Shown piece by piece: positions 18,646 through 27,878 of a DNA stretch of 64,000 nucleotides. The position numbers were made by a program, and so were the translations under genes. Position 1 is the stretch's first letter, and each line of letters starts with the position of its first letter. Below the pieces are notes generated by a model. It worked only from the letters and a program-made list of their open reading frames with translations. It did no database searches and was not told where the DNA came from. Source of the DNA: Solidesulfovibrio carbinolicus (GTDB taxonomy: Bacteria; Desulfobacterota; Desulfovibrionia; Desulfovibrionales; Desulfovibrionaceae); NCBI RefSeq assembly GCF_004135975.1, contig NZ_CP026538.1, positions 4,242,501-4,306,500 on the forward strand. Reading direction: 5' to 3'.

Positions 18646-19803
18646 GTGGAGGGATTCGTTTTCGGCGTCATGGCCGCCCAGCTCGTGGTGCTGGCCGCCC
18701 TGTTCCTGCTGGGGCGCAAGCATGTGCGCGGCGGCGACGGCCCGGAGGCCATGCCCGAGGCTTGCCCCCGGGCGGCGGTCATCGTGCCTGTCACCGGCGA
18801 CACGCCAGGGATGCGCCAGGCCGTGGCCTCGCTGATTGATCAGGACTACCCCGATTTCCTGGCCGTGTTCGTGGTGGCCGAGGCGGCCGATCCGGCCGCC
18901 GATCTCGTCGCCGGCGTGGCCCGGGCCGATCCCCGGGTCCAGGTGGTGGTGGCCGGCCGGGCCGAAGCCTGCGGCCAGAAAAACCACAACATCCTAGCCG
19001 GCCTGCGCGCCGCCCACACCGCCGATGTGTTCGTGTTTTGCGATTCCACCCACGTGGCCGACCGGCACTTCGTCACCAATCTCGTGGCCCCCATCGCCCG
19101 GGGCGACGCGCCCATGACCAGCGGCTTCCACAAGGTCGTGCCCGGCGACGGAGCCACGGCCACGGTGGGCATGGCCGTCACCTGCCTGGCCCTGCACCTG
19201 CTCCAGCCCATCCGGGCCATCACCCAGCCCTGGGGCGGGGCCATGGCCGTGTCGCGCCAGGCCTTCGACCGGTTCGGACTGGCCAGGCTCTGGGGCCAAA
19301 ACATCGTGGACGACTTCTCCATGGGGCCGCACCTGCACACCTTTGGCGTGGCCGCCTGGCCCGTGGCCGCCGCCTGCCTGCAAACGCCGCTTACAAAGGT
19401 GTCCCTGGCCCGCTGGGACGATTGGCTCACGCGCCAGTTGCTCTATTTGAAATTCTGCATCCCGCCCGGCTGGATCGTCTCCATCGCGGCGGTGCTGCTG
19501 CTGGCCGCGCCGCCCGTGGCCGCCGCGACCATGCTGGCGGCCTGGATTTTCGGCGCGGGCTGCGGCGCGGGCGCGGCGCTCTCGGCCGTGTATCTGGCCG
19601 CCTTTGCCGGTCTGGGGCTGTGTTTCCGGTCGCTGTGCCCGCGCCGGGTGGGCGTGCTGGCCTGGCTGCGCGGCTACGCCGCCACGTTTTTGATGCTGGG
19701 CTGGTGTTTTGGCCGCACCTTTACCACCAACACCATGTCCTGGCGCGGCATCCGCTACAAGGTCGGCTGGGGCGGCGTGGTCATGCGGGTGATCCGGGAC
19801 TGA
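18646..19803 (+). CDS. Membrane glycosyltransferase, GT21/GT2-like
   Basis: A 385-residue protein. One N-terminal membrane helix (FGVMAAQLVVLAALFLLG) anchors a GT-A domain with VIVPVTGD, GQKNHNILAGL, the FCDSTH metal site, and ARLWGQNIVDDFSMG. Three to four C-terminal membrane helices follow. The layout and the RW pair in SLARWDDW resemble ceramide glucosyltransferase-like (GT21) enzymes. The GTG at 18646 directly follows AGGAGG, better than the ATG at 18616. It probably glycosylates a membrane lipid facing the cytoplasm; the lipid is unknown. Confidence 0.8.
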   Translation: MEGFVFGVMAAQLVVLAALFLLGRKHVRGGDGPEAMPEACPRAAVIVPVTGDTPGMRQAVASLIDQDYPDFLAVFVVAEAADPAADLVAGVARADPRVQVVVAGRAEACGQKNHNILAGLRAAHTADVFVFCDSTHVADRHFVTNLVAPIARGDAPMTSGFHKVVPGDGATATVGMAVTCLALHLLQPIRAITQPWGGAMAVSRQAFDRFGLARLWGQNIVDDFSMGPHLHTFGVAAWPVAAACLQTPLTKVSLARWDDWLTRQLLYLKFCIPPGWIVSIAAVLLLAAPPVAAATMLAAWIFGAGCGAGAALSAVYLAAFAGLGLCFRSLCPRRVGVLAWLRGYAATFLMLGWCFGRTFTTNTMSWRGIRYKVGWGGVVMRVIRD

Positions 19804-19811
19804 CGCACGAT

Positions 19812-19837
19812 GCGGCCGCCTGCCCGCAGGCGGCCGC
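19812..19837. other. GC-rich stem-loop after the GT21-like gene
   Basis: GCGGCCGCCTGC (19812-19823) and GCAGGCGGCCGC (19826-19837) are perfectly complementary, starting 8 bp after the stop. No T run follows, so it is a terminator-like or mRNA-stabilising hairpin rather than a textbook terminator. Confidence 0.6.
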
Positions 19838-19948
19838 GCCCCTCCCCTGGTTGACGCCGGCCCGCTTGGCGTTTAGTGCTGCCCCACCTCCGGGGGCTGC
19901 GCGCCGCCGGCAGCGCCCCATATTTCCATCGGAGACGCGACACCACCC

Positions 19949-21013
19949 ATGGCCCGCATCCTCTACGGCGTTCACGGCACCCAGCACGGACACGCCATAC
20001 GCGCCCTCATTCTCGCCCGGCGGCTGGCCGCCCTGGGCCATGAATTCCTCTTTGTCTCCAGCGAGGAAGGGGCGGGCCTGCTGTCCCGCGAATTCCGGGT
20101 CGAACGCTTCGAGAATCCCGGCACCCGCTACAAGAACCAGCGCCTGGACACCCCGGCGACCTTAAAGCTCGCCGCCCGCACCCTCATCAAACGCCCCTCG
20201 GAACTGGCCCGCCTGGCCCGGCTCATCGCCGACTTCAAGCCCGACGCCGCCATTGCCGACTACGAATATTTCGTGCCCATCGCCGCCAAACGCGCCGGCA
20301 TCCCCTGCCTGTCCATCGACCACCAGCACGTCATTTCCTGCTGCGACCACCCCGTGCCCTGGCGGCTGTATCCCGACTACCTGGGCATCCGGGCCTCCAT
20401 CCGGTTCCTGTTTTCCGCCTGTTCCGACTATCTGGCCATCTCGTTTTTCCAACCCCCGGCCAAGCCCGGAGCCAGGGCCATGGTCGCCCCGCCCATCCTG
20501 CGCCAGAGCGTCATTGACCGCAGCCCGAGCCAGGGCAGCCACATCCTCGTCTACCAAAGCTGCGGCATCTGCGACGCCTTTGCCCCCTACCTCAAGACCA
20601 TTGACCGGGAATTCCGGGTCTACGGCTACAAGGTGGACAACGTTGACGGCAACCTGACCTTTCGCAGCTACGCCGAGGACGGCTTTCTTGACGATCTGGC
20701 TTCCTGCGCCTACGTCATCTGCGGCGGCAGCCACAATCTCATGAGCGAGGCCCTTTTTTACGGCAAACCGGTCCTGTCCTTCCCGGTGGCCGGGGCTTTC
20801 GAGCAGCAGTTAAACGCCATCTACCTGGAACGCCTGGGCTACGGAAAGGCCGCCTCCATGGAGCGCCTTACCCCCGGGCTCATCCCGGATTTCGAAGCCG
20901 CCCTGCCGGCCATGCGCCAGCGTATTGCCGGCGGCCGGTTTTGCGGCAACCAGGACGTGTTCGGCCTTATCGACGCCTTTTTGCGCGACGGCCGTCTGCC
21001 GGGCCGTTCCTGA
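19949..21013 (+). CDS. GT28-like glycosyltransferase (MJ1255 type)
   Basis: A 354-residue protein starting MARILYGVHGTQHGHAIRAL, the glycine/histidine loop seen in MurG/UGT-like GT-B enzymes of the MJ1255/VC2487 group. The C-terminal half has CGGSHNLMSEALFYGKPVL and FPVAGAFEQQLNA, the expected donor-binding segment. It probably uses a nucleotide sugar in the cytoplasm. No neighbour overlaps it, and the acceptor is unknown. Confidence 0.8.
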   Translation: MARILYGVHGTQHGHAIRALILARRLAALGHEFLFVSSEEGAGLLSREFRVERFENPGTRYKNQRLDTPATLKLAARTLIKRPSELARLARLIADFKPDAAIADYEYFVPIAAKRAGIPCLSIDHQHVISCCDHPVPWRLYPDYLGIRASIRFLFSACSDYLAISFFQPPAKPGARAMVAPPILRQSVIDRSPSQGSHILVYQSCGICDAFAPYLKTIDREFRVYGYKVDNVDGNLTFRSYAEDGFLDDLASCAYVICGGSHNLMSEALFYGKPVLSFPVAGAFEQQLNAIYLERLGYGKAASMERLTPGLIPDFEAALPAMRQRIAGGRFCGNQDVFGLIDAFLRDGRLPGRS

Positions 21014-21086
21014 CCACGGCCCCTGGCATAAAGTTTCCGGTTTTTTTACAGTGCGCCCACGCCAATCCCAGCCCAAGGAGAACCCC

Positions 21087-22265
21087 ATGCGTCGCCTCAC
21101 CATCCTGGCGGCCGTCGCCGCCCTGTTGGCCGTTCTGGCCGGCTCCGCCCTGGCCGCCGACAAGCCGCTGACCTTCGGCATGTTGCTCGTCGGCCCCTAC
21201 AACGACAAAGGCTACAGCCAGGCCCAGTACGAGGGCGGCAAATACGTCGAGGCCAAGCTGCCCGGCGCGAAAATGCTCTACCTCGACAAGGTCAACCCGG
21301 CCGACCGTCCCGGCGTCACCATTCCCCAGCTGGTGGACGATCTGGCCGCCAAGGGCGCGACCCTGATCCTGGCCGGCTCCGACGACATGAAGGACGGCAT
21401 CCGCGAGGCCGCCGAGGCCCATCCCGACCTCATGTTCGTCCATATTTCCGGCGACGACGCGCTCACCGGCAAGGCCCCGAAAAACCTGGGCAACATCTTC
21501 TCCAAGATGGAATACGCCAAGATGATGGCCGGTTTTTCCGCCGCCATGACCACCAAGACCGGCAAGATCGGCTTCCTTGGGCCGCTGATCAACGACGAAA
21601 CCCGTCGTCTGGCCAACGCCGCCTACCTCGGCGCGCGCTACGCCTGGGAAAAGGTGCGCGGCAAAAAGGCCGAGGACTTGTCCTTCAAGGTCAGCTGGAT
21701 CGGTTTCTGGTTCAATATCCCGGGCGTGACCTCCGACCCCAACCAGGTGGCCGGATCGTTCTTTGACCAGGGCTACGACGTGGTCATCTCCGGCATCGAC
21801 ACCCCCGAGGCCCTCACCGTGGCCGGGGCGCGCAAAAAGGCCGGGGCCGACGTCTACGCCCTGCCCTACGACTACAAGCTGGCCTGCCAGGCCGCGCCCG
21901 AGGTCTGCCTGGGCGCGCCCTACTTCAACTGGGGTCCGCCGCTTTTGACCGTGGCCAAGGCCGTGGCCGCCGGAACCTACAAGCCGTCCTTTGAATGGCT
22001 GGCCCCGGATTTCGCCGCCCTAAACGACCCGGACAAGAGCCCCATCGGCTTCACCGAAGGCGACGCCCTGGCCCCAGAGGCCAGAAAGGCCCTCAACCAG
22101 TTCATTGCCGACCTTGGCTCGGGCAAGATCAATCTCTATGCCGGCCCCCTGGAGTACCAGGACGGCGCGGTCTTTGTGCAGGCCGGTTCCGTGGCCACGG
22201 ACAAGGACATCTGGTTTTGCCCGCAGCTGCTGCGCGGCATGGACGGAGCCAGCGCCTCCAAGTAG
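21087..22265 (+). CDS. BMP-family substrate-binding protein of an ABC importer
   Basis: A 392-residue periplasmic protein. The signal peptide is MRRLTILAAVAALLAVLAGS with cleavage after ALA near residue 24. The mature chain begins with LTFGMLLVGPYNDKGYSQAQ, typical of the BMP/PnrA purine nucleoside-binding family. AAGGAG precedes the ATG at 21087. It heads an operon with an ATPase and two permeases. The ligand is likely a nucleoside or related compound, inferred from the family. Confidence 0.92.
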   Translation: MRRLTILAAVAALLAVLAGSALAADKPLTFGMLLVGPYNDKGYSQAQYEGGKYVEAKLPGAKMLYLDKVNPADRPGVTIPQLVDDLAAKGATLILAGSDDMKDGIREAAEAHPDLMFVHISGDDALTGKAPKNLGNIFSKMEYAKMMAGFSAAMTTKTGKIGFLGPLINDETRRLANAAYLGARYAWEKVRGKKAEDLSFKVSWIGFWFNIPGVTSDPNQVAGSFFDQGYDVVISGIDTPEALTVAGARKKAGADVYALPYDYKLACQAAPEVCLGAPYFNWGPPLLTVAKAVAAGTYKPSFEWLAPDFAALNDPDKSPIGFTEGDALAPEARKALNQFIADLGSGKINLYAGPLEYQDGAVFVQAGSVATDKDIWFCPQLLRGMDGASASK

Positions 22266-22292
22266 GGGGGCGCTGCCAGCAAAGGACTGCCC

Positions 22293-23771
22293 GTGGACGT
22301 CGTGCTGTCCCATATCGTCAAGCGCTTCGGCGCGCTTGCCGCCAACGACGACGTGACGGCGCGCTTCGCGCCGGGCCGCGTCCACGGCATCCTGGGCGAA
22401 AACGGGGCCGGGAAATCAACGCTCATGCGTGTCATGTGCGGCGTCCTGGCCCCGGACGCCGGCTCCATCTCCGTGGACGGCACGGCCTATGCCCGCCTGG
22501 ACCCCGACGGGGCCGGCCGGCTTGGCATCGGCATGTTGGCCCAGGACCCGCTGGATTTCCCGCCGCTGGCCGTGTGGGAAAACTTCGCCCTGGGCGGCGG
22601 CCCGGTCCTGTCCCGCAGGCAAGCCCGGGAGCGCCTGGACGCCGTGTGCCGGCGCATGGACTTCGACCTGCCCCCGGACGTGGCGGTCGGCAGCCTCTCT
22701 GTGGCCGCCCGCCAGCATCTGGAGCTGGCCCGGTTGTTTGACCGCGACGTGCGTCTGCTCATCCTCGACGAACCCACCTCCGGCATCTCCCCGGCCCAGA
22801 AGGCGGCCCTGTTCGACGTGCTGCGGGCCTTTGTGGCCGACGGCCAGCGCTCGGTGGTGCTGGTCACCCACAAACTGGCCGAGGCCAGGGAGCTTTGCGA
22901 CGAGGCCACGGTGCTGCGCCAGGGCAAGGTGGTGGGGCATTTCGCCGCGCCGCTGGACCCCAAGGCCCTGCTCGGGGCCATGTTCGGGGCCGACGGCGCC
23001 TGTCAGGCCGCCGTCCCGCCCAGGCCCACCGCCAGCAGCGGCGAGAGCCTGCTGACCGTGCGCGACGCCGTCATCGCCGATGAAAAACTCGTGCTCGAAC
23101 CCTTTTCCCTGGACGTGCGCCCGGGCGAGATCGTCGGCGTGGCCGGCATTTCCGGCGGCGGCCAGGAAGCCTTCCTGCGCGGTCTGGCCGGCATCGCCCC
23201 GGCCGTGGCCGGCAGGCTTCGGGTCGATGGCCGGGAACTGGCTGGCAAGCCCCACAAGCGCTTTCTCGACGCCGCCGTCCATTATCTGCCCGCCTCGCGC
23301 ATGGAAGAGGGCCTTTTTCCGGGCCTGACCCTGCTGGACCATGTGCGCCTGGCCTTCCCGGACCGGCGCGACGAGGCCCGGGCCATTTTCGAGGAGCGCT
23401 GCGTGGGCCGCTTCCGCCTGACCAACCAGCCCCACGCCCCGGCCGCCCGGCTTTCCGGCGGCAACCAGCAGCGCCTGCTGCTCTCCCTTGTGCCCGACGA
23501 CACGCGGCTGCTTTTGGCCGACAACCCCACCCGGGGCCTGGACGCCGCCTCCATCGCCCAGATCTGGGACCATTTCCGCCAGCGCGCCGCCGGCGGCGCG
23601 GCCGTGGTCTTTTTTTCCGAGGATCTCGACGAACTCCTGGCCCAGGCCGGGCGCGTTCTCGTCTTCTACAACCGCGCCCTGGTCGCCGACCTGCGCGCCG
23701 GGGTCTTTGACGCCGGCTGCGTGGGCGACCTCATGACCGGCCGTCTGGCCCCGGGGGAGATGCCCCAATGA
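22293..23771 (+). CDS. Sugar/nucleoside-type ABC transporter ATPase with two NBDs
   Basis: A 492-residue tandem ATPase. The first domain has Walker A GENGAGKST (35-43), a weak signature LSVAARQ and Walker B LLILDEPTSG. In the second domain the P-loop is degenerate (AGISGGGQE) while the signature LSGGNQQ is intact, the usual asymmetry of this RbsA/YufO-like family. It powers import with the two downstream permeases. GTG at 22293 is the start. Its stop overlaps the first permease by 4 bp. Confidence 0.93.
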   Translation: MDVVLSHIVKRFGALAANDDVTARFAPGRVHGILGENGAGKSTLMRVMCGVLAPDAGSISVDGTAYARLDPDGAGRLGIGMLAQDPLDFPPLAVWENFALGGGPVLSRRQARERLDAVCRRMDFDLPPDVAVGSLSVAARQHLELARLFDRDVRLLILDEPTSGISPAQKAALFDVLRAFVADGQRSVVLVTHKLAEARELCDEATVLRQGKVVGHFAAPLDPKALLGAMFGADGACQAAVPPRPTASSGESLLTVRDAVIADEKLVLEPFSLDVRPGEIVGVAGISGGGQEAFLRGLAGIAPAVAGRLRVDGRELAGKPHKRFLDAAVHYLPASRMEEGLFPGLTLLDHVRLAFPDRRDEARAIFEERCVGRFRLTNQPHAPAARLSGGNQQRLLLSLVPDDTRLLLADNPTRGLDAASIAQIWDHFRQRAAGGAAVVFFSEDLDELLAQAGRVLVFYNRALVADLRAGVFDAGCVGDLMTGRLAPGEMPQ

Positions 23772-24811
23772 CCGACCGCGCCGCCTTCCTGCGCCGGGCC
23801 GGCCTGTCCCTGGCCCTGGCCCTGGGCGTGACGCTCGCCATCGTGGCCGCCGCCGGCGCGCCGCCCATCGACACCCTGGCCGTGATGCTTTCCGGCGGCC
23901 TGGGCTCGGGCCAGGCCTGGCTGCGCACGCTCTCGGCGTTGGTCCCGCTGCTGTTGTGCGGCACGGCCCTGTGCGTCACCTTTGCCGCCAACCTCTGGAA
24001 CATCGGCGTGGAAGGCCAGATCACCCTGGGTTCGGTCTTTTGCCTCTGGTTTTTGCGCGATTTCGGCCTCACCGGCGGCCTGCCGGGTGAGCTGGCCGTG
24101 GCCGGCTCCCTGATTGCGGCCATGGTCGGCGGCATGGCCTGGGCGCTGCTCTCGGGCGTCCTGCGCACCCACGGCCGGGTCCATGAGATTTTCTCCGGCC
24201 TGGGGCTTAATTTCGTGGCCATGGGCGTGTCGTTGTGGCTGATCCTTGGCCCCTGGAAGCGCCCGGGCATGGCCTCCATGTCCGGCACCGAGCCGCTGCC
24301 CGCCGCCTTGTGGCTGCCGGCCCTGGGCGGCAAGCCCATGAGCCTGTGGGGCCTTGTCCTGGCCGTGTGCGCCTTTGTCTTCGTGGCCTGGCTGCTGCAT
24401 CGCACCTTTTTCGGCCTGACCCTGTCCGCCGTGCGCCAAAACGCCATGGCCGCCGAACGTTTGGGCCTTTCGCCCAAACGCCGGATGCTGGCCGCCATGG
24501 CCATCGGCGGGGCCTTGGCCGGCCTGTCCGGCGGCATATTGGTGGCCGGGCTCTACCACCGCCTCATCCCGTCGATCTCCGGCAACTACGGCTACACCGC
24601 CATCATGGCTGTGCTGTTGGCCTCGGGCAGCCTGCGTTTTCTGCCCCTGGCCTGTCTCTTTTTCGCCGTGCTCACCGTGGGCTCCATCCAGCTGCCCCTG
24701 TCCCTGTCGCTGGATTCCTCCCTGGCCGGCGTGGTCCAGGGGGTGCTGGTGCTGACCCTTTTCGCCGCCCGGCGCATCCTGCCGGCCGGACTCGGCGGAG
24801 GCCGGCCATGA
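23768..24811 (+). CDS. ABC importer permease 1 (BMP system)
   Basis: A 347-residue inner-membrane protein with about nine hydrophobic helices, of the BPD_transp_2 type. The ANLWNIGVEGQITLG segment and GRVHEIFSGLGLNFVAMG are characteristic of nucleoside importers of the YufP type. It overlaps both the ATPase gene and the second permease gene by 4 bp, so the complex is made in coupled fashion. Confidence 0.92.
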   Translation: MTDRAAFLRRAGLSLALALGVTLAIVAAAGAPPIDTLAVMLSGGLGSGQAWLRTLSALVPLLLCGTALCVTFAANLWNIGVEGQITLGSVFCLWFLRDFGLTGGLPGELAVAGSLIAAMVGGMAWALLSGVLRTHGRVHEIFSGLGLNFVAMGVSLWLILGPWKRPGMASMSGTEPLPAALWLPALGGKPMSLWGLVLAVCAFVFVAWLLHRTFFGLTLSAVRQNAMAAERLGLSPKRRMLAAMAIGGALAGLSGGILVAGLYHRLIPSISGNYGYTAIMAVLLASGSLRFLPLACLFFAVLTVGSIQLPLSLSLDSSLAGVVQGVLVLTLFAARRILPAGLGGGRP

Positions 24812-25791
24812 CGCTGGATTACGCCGCCGCCCTGCTCGGGGCCGTGCTGTTCGCCGCCGCGCCGCTGATTCTGGCCGCCCTGGGCGAAACCGTGTCCGAA
24901 CGGGCCGGGGTCATCAACCTGTCCATGGACGGCACGGTGCTTTTCGCCGCCATGGCCGCCTTTGCCGCCGCCCGGGCCACGGGCGACCCGTGGCTGGGGC
25001 TTGTCGCCGGGGCCGGCTCCGGCGCGGCCATTGCCGCCGTCTTGGCCGTTTTCGGGCTTTTCCTCGGTGCATCCGAGCTGGCCGTGGGCTTTGTGCTGAC
25101 GCTCTTTTGCCGGGAGCTGGCCTATTTCATGGGCCATGCCCAGGCGAGGCAACCCGGCCCGGATCTCGGCGCGCTGGCCATCCCGGGGCTCTCCGACCTG
25201 CCGCTGATCGGCCCGGCCGTCTTTCGCCAAAGTCCGGTGGTGATGCTCAGCCTCGTGGCCGTGGCCGTGGTCTGGTTTTTCCTCATGCGCACCCGGCCGG
25301 GGCTGGTGGTGCGGGCCGTGGGCGAAGCCCCGGCGGCGGCCGCCGCGCGCGGGCTGGCCGTAAAGAAAGTGCAGTTCGGTTGCGCGCTCATCGGCGGAGC
25401 CCTGGGGGGGCTGGCCGGCGGTTTTTATTCCCTGGCCGTCAAGCCCGGCTGGGGCCATCCCCAGGGCTGCGAGGGCGCGGGTTGGATTGCCCTGGCCATC
25501 GTCATCTTCGGCGGCTGGAAACCGGTGCGGGTGGCCCTTGGGGCGCTGTTCTTCGCCGCCATCCAGGTCTCGGGCATAGCGCTCCAGGACGTGCTGCCGG
25601 GCCTGTCCGGCACGCTGTTCCAGATCGCGCCTTTTCCGGTCATGATCCTCACCCTGCTCGTGGTCAACCTGCGCCGCTCGGCCGCCTTCCGCGAGGCGGC
25701 GCGCCGCCTGCCGCTTTTGGGCCGCTTCATGCCGCGCACGGCCGGCGGCGCGCCCGGAGCCATCGTCGGCGCCCTGGACAAGGGCTTCTAA
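24808..25791 (+). CDS. ABC importer permease 2 (BMP system)
   Basis: A 327-residue membrane protein with about eight to nine helices, matching YufQ-type partner permeases. [20 protein letters not shown] is the family entry segment, and [18 protein letters not shown] is the coupling-helix region. Start ATG at 24808 overlaps the previous stop. It completes the four-gene importer. Confidence 0.92.
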   Translation: MTLDYAAALLGAVLFAAAPLILAALGETVSERAGVINLSMDGTVLFAAMAAFAAARATGDPWLGLVAGAGSGAAIAAVLAVFGLFLGASELAVGFVLTLFCRELAYFMGHAQARQPGPDLGALAIPGLSDLPLIGPAVFRQSPVVMLSLVAVAVVWFFLMRTRPGLVVRAVGEAPAAAAARGLAVKKVQFGCALIGGALGGLAGGFYSLAVKPGWGHPQGCEGAGWIALAIVIFGGWKPVRVALGALFFAAIQVSGIALQDVLPGLSGTLFQIAPFPVMILTLLVVNLRRSAAFREAARRLPLLGRFMPRTAGGAPGAIVGALDKGF

Positions 25792-25978
25792 ACCAGCCCT
25801 CTTGCGCCCGCAGGGTCCGAGAGCTGCGCAGACCGTCTCCTCGCGCCCCAAACCCGGCCGGCCCGCGAAAAGACCCGATTCCCGGGCGTCGCGGTTGCCA
25901 GCCCCGGCCATTTGCGGTAACGCAAACGCCGAGTCGCCGCCAAAGCGGCAAATACCCTGCCCAATGGATGCAACCGCC

Positions 25979-27820
25979 ATGAGAAAACGCCCGCTGACGC
26001 CGCATCTGTACTACCGGATGCCCTGGAACCTGGCCGACAACGCCATCACCTGGCTTGAGCCGACGACCAAGTGCAACCTGTACTGCGAAGGCTGCTACCG
26101 CGAGAACGATCCCTTCGGCCACAAACCCCTGGCCGACGTCATCCGCGATCTGGAGCAGGTGAAAAAGATGCGTCGCACCGACGGCATCTCCATTGCCGGC
26201 GGCGAGCCGCTTATTTACCCCGACATCGTGCCCCTGGTGCGTTACGTCGCGGCCCAGGGCTGGAAGCCCATCATCAATTCCAACGGCCAGGCGCTGACCC
26301 CGGAGCTGGTGCGCGAACTGACCGCCGCCGGCGTGGTCGGGTTCACCATGCACGTGGACTCCCACCAGGTCCGCCCCGGCTGGAAAGGGGCCAGCGAGAA
26401 AGACCTGTGCGCCCTGCGCCTCAAACTCGCCGAAATGATCCACGAGCACAGCGGCGGCACGGTGTCGTGTTCGTTTAACGCCACCATCTACCGCGACACC
26501 CTGGCCGACATCCCCATGCTCACCCGCTGGGCCCACGAGCACATCGACCTGGTCCAGACCATGGTCTACATTCTCTTCCGCTCGGCCCGAAAGCGCGGCG
26601 ATTTCGACGTGTTCGCCAACGGCAAGCCCGTGGACGTCGGCAACCTCGTCTACCAGCTCGACCATCAGGAAAACCACGAGGACCTCGTCTCCCAGGAGAT
26701 CGCCGACGCCATCCGGCTGGCCTATCCGGACCACGAGCCCTGCGCCTATCTCAACGGCACCGAGGACCCGCGCACCATGAAGTGGTTGCTGACGCTGCGC
26801 GCCGGCACCAAGGACGAGATCTTCGGCTACCTCGACGCCAAGTTCGCCGAATGGATGCAGGCCTTCCACCACGTGCTTTTCGGCACCTACCTGGCCTACA
26901 CCCGGCCCTGCTGGACGGCCTGGCTGCAAAAGCTCATCTTCCTGACCCCTTTCAACAAGAGCCTGCGCAAGATTTTCGGCCGGCTGCTGCTCAAGCCCAA
27001 GCAGTGGACCAAGCCCATCCACATCCAGTCCATCATGGTCATCCAGCCCTGCGACCTCTTTGACGACGGCCGCCAGAACATGTGCGACGGCTGCCCCGAC
27101 GCCATCTACTACCAGGACAAGCTGGTCTGGAGCTGCCGGGTGGACGAGCTGGAGAAGTTCGGCGCGTTTATTCAGTGCGCCCCGCGCGGCTGCTGCGGCG
27201 GCGGGGCCAAGACGGCCCCGGCTCCCGCGCCCCAGGCGGCTGCCGAGCCGGCCGCCGAACCCGTCAAGGCTCCCGAACCCGCTCCTGAGCCGGTGAAGGA
27301 ACCTGAGCCGACCCCCGCGCCCCAGCCCGAACCGACCCCGGCTCCCGAACCGACCCCGGAACCCGAACCCGTGGCCCAGCCCGAGCCGCGGCCGGAACCC
27401 GCTCCAGCCCCCGAGCCCGCGCCCCAACCGGAGCCGACGCCTGAGCCGGAACCCGAACCCCAGCCCGAACCGGCTCCTGCTCCTGCACCGGAACCGGAGC
27501 CGGAGCCGGCCCCAGAGCCGCAGCCGGAACCTGAGCCGCAGCCCGTGCCGGCCCCCCGCATCGAGACCGCCCCGGCCACCAAGGGCATCAGCGATCCCGT
27601 GGTGAAGGTGGATCTGCCGCCGGCCGTGGCCGCGCCCGAACCGGCCCCGGCCCCGGAACCGACGCCCGCGCCGGCTGCTCCGGAACCGGCCAAGGCCGTC
27701 AAAGCGGCGCCGGCCGCCGAAGCCAAACCGGCCAAGCCCGCCAAGACGGCCAAGCCCGCCGCCGAAAAGCCGGCCAAGAAAGCCGGCAAGGCCGCCAAGA
27801 AAAAGACCAAGGGCCGCTAG
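25979..27820 (+). CDS. Radical SAM protein with Pro/Glu repeat and Lys/Ala tail
   Basis: A 613-residue protein. The radical SAM cluster motif CNLYCEGC (C32, C36, C39) and the GGEP motif in [12 protein letters not shown] mark residues about 20-250. [18 protein letters not shown] and [10 protein letters not shown] near 365-410 supply further cysteines. Residues about 411-560 are almost only Pro, Glu and Ala in repeats such as [14 protein letters not shown]. The end (about 570-613) is Ala/Lys-rich like a histone tail ([20 protein letters not shown]). The start is ATG 25979 with a weak GGA upstream; ATG 25964 is an alternative. The chemistry is unknown; a glycan or lipid role is suggested by the flippase gene next door. 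Confidence 0.82.
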   Translation: MRKRPLTPHLYYRMPWNLADNAITWLEPTTKCNLYCEGCYRENDPFGHKPLADVIRDLEQVKKMRRTDGISIAGGEPLIYPDIVPLVRYVAAQGWKPIINSNGQALTPELVRELTAAGVVGFTMHVDSHQVRPGWKGASEKDLCALRLKLAEMIHEHSGGTVSCSFNATIYRDTLADIPMLTRWAHEHIDLVQTMVYILFRSARKRGDFDVFANGKPVDVGNLVYQLDHQENHEDLVSQEIADAIRLAYPDHEPCAYLNGTEDPRTMKWLLTLRAGTKDEIFGYLDAKFAEWMQAFHHVLFGTYLAYTRPCWTAWLQKLIFLTPFNKSLRKIFGRLLLKPKQWTKPIHIQSIMVIQPCDLFDDGRQNMCDGCPDAIYYQDKLVWSCRVDELEKFGAFIQCAPRGCCGGGAKTAPAPAPQAAAEPAAEPVKAPEPAPEPVKEPEPTPAPQPEPTPAPEPTPEPEPVAQPEPRPEPAPAPEPAPQPEPTPEPEPEPQPEPAPAPAPEPEPEPAPEPQPEPEPQPVPAPRIETAPATKGISDPVVKVDLPPAVAAPEPAPAPEPTPAPAAPEPAKAVKAAPAAEAKPAKPAKTAKPAAEKPAKKAGKAAKKKTKGR

Positions 27821-27837
27821 TCGTACCGTCTGAACTT

Positions 27838-27868
27838 CCCTTCCGGCCGCCCCGCGCGGCCGGAAGGG
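27838..27868 (+). other. Stem-loop overlapping the flippase ribosome site
   Basis: A 13-bp stem (27838-27850 with 27856-27868) closes a 5-nt loop between the radical SAM stop and the ATG at 27879. Its right arm runs into the GGGGG that would serve as ribosome site for the flippase. It could end the upstream message or damp translation of the flippase. The function is inference. Confidence 0.5.
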
Positions 27869-27878
27869 GGAACACCTG

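Noticed and set aside
27205-27560. Repetitive stretch considered as a DNA tandem repeat or CRISPR-like array.
   Set aside because: It is an in-frame Pro/Glu-coding region with irregular unit length; there are no constant repeats with unique spacers. No CRISPR array was seen anywhere in the window.
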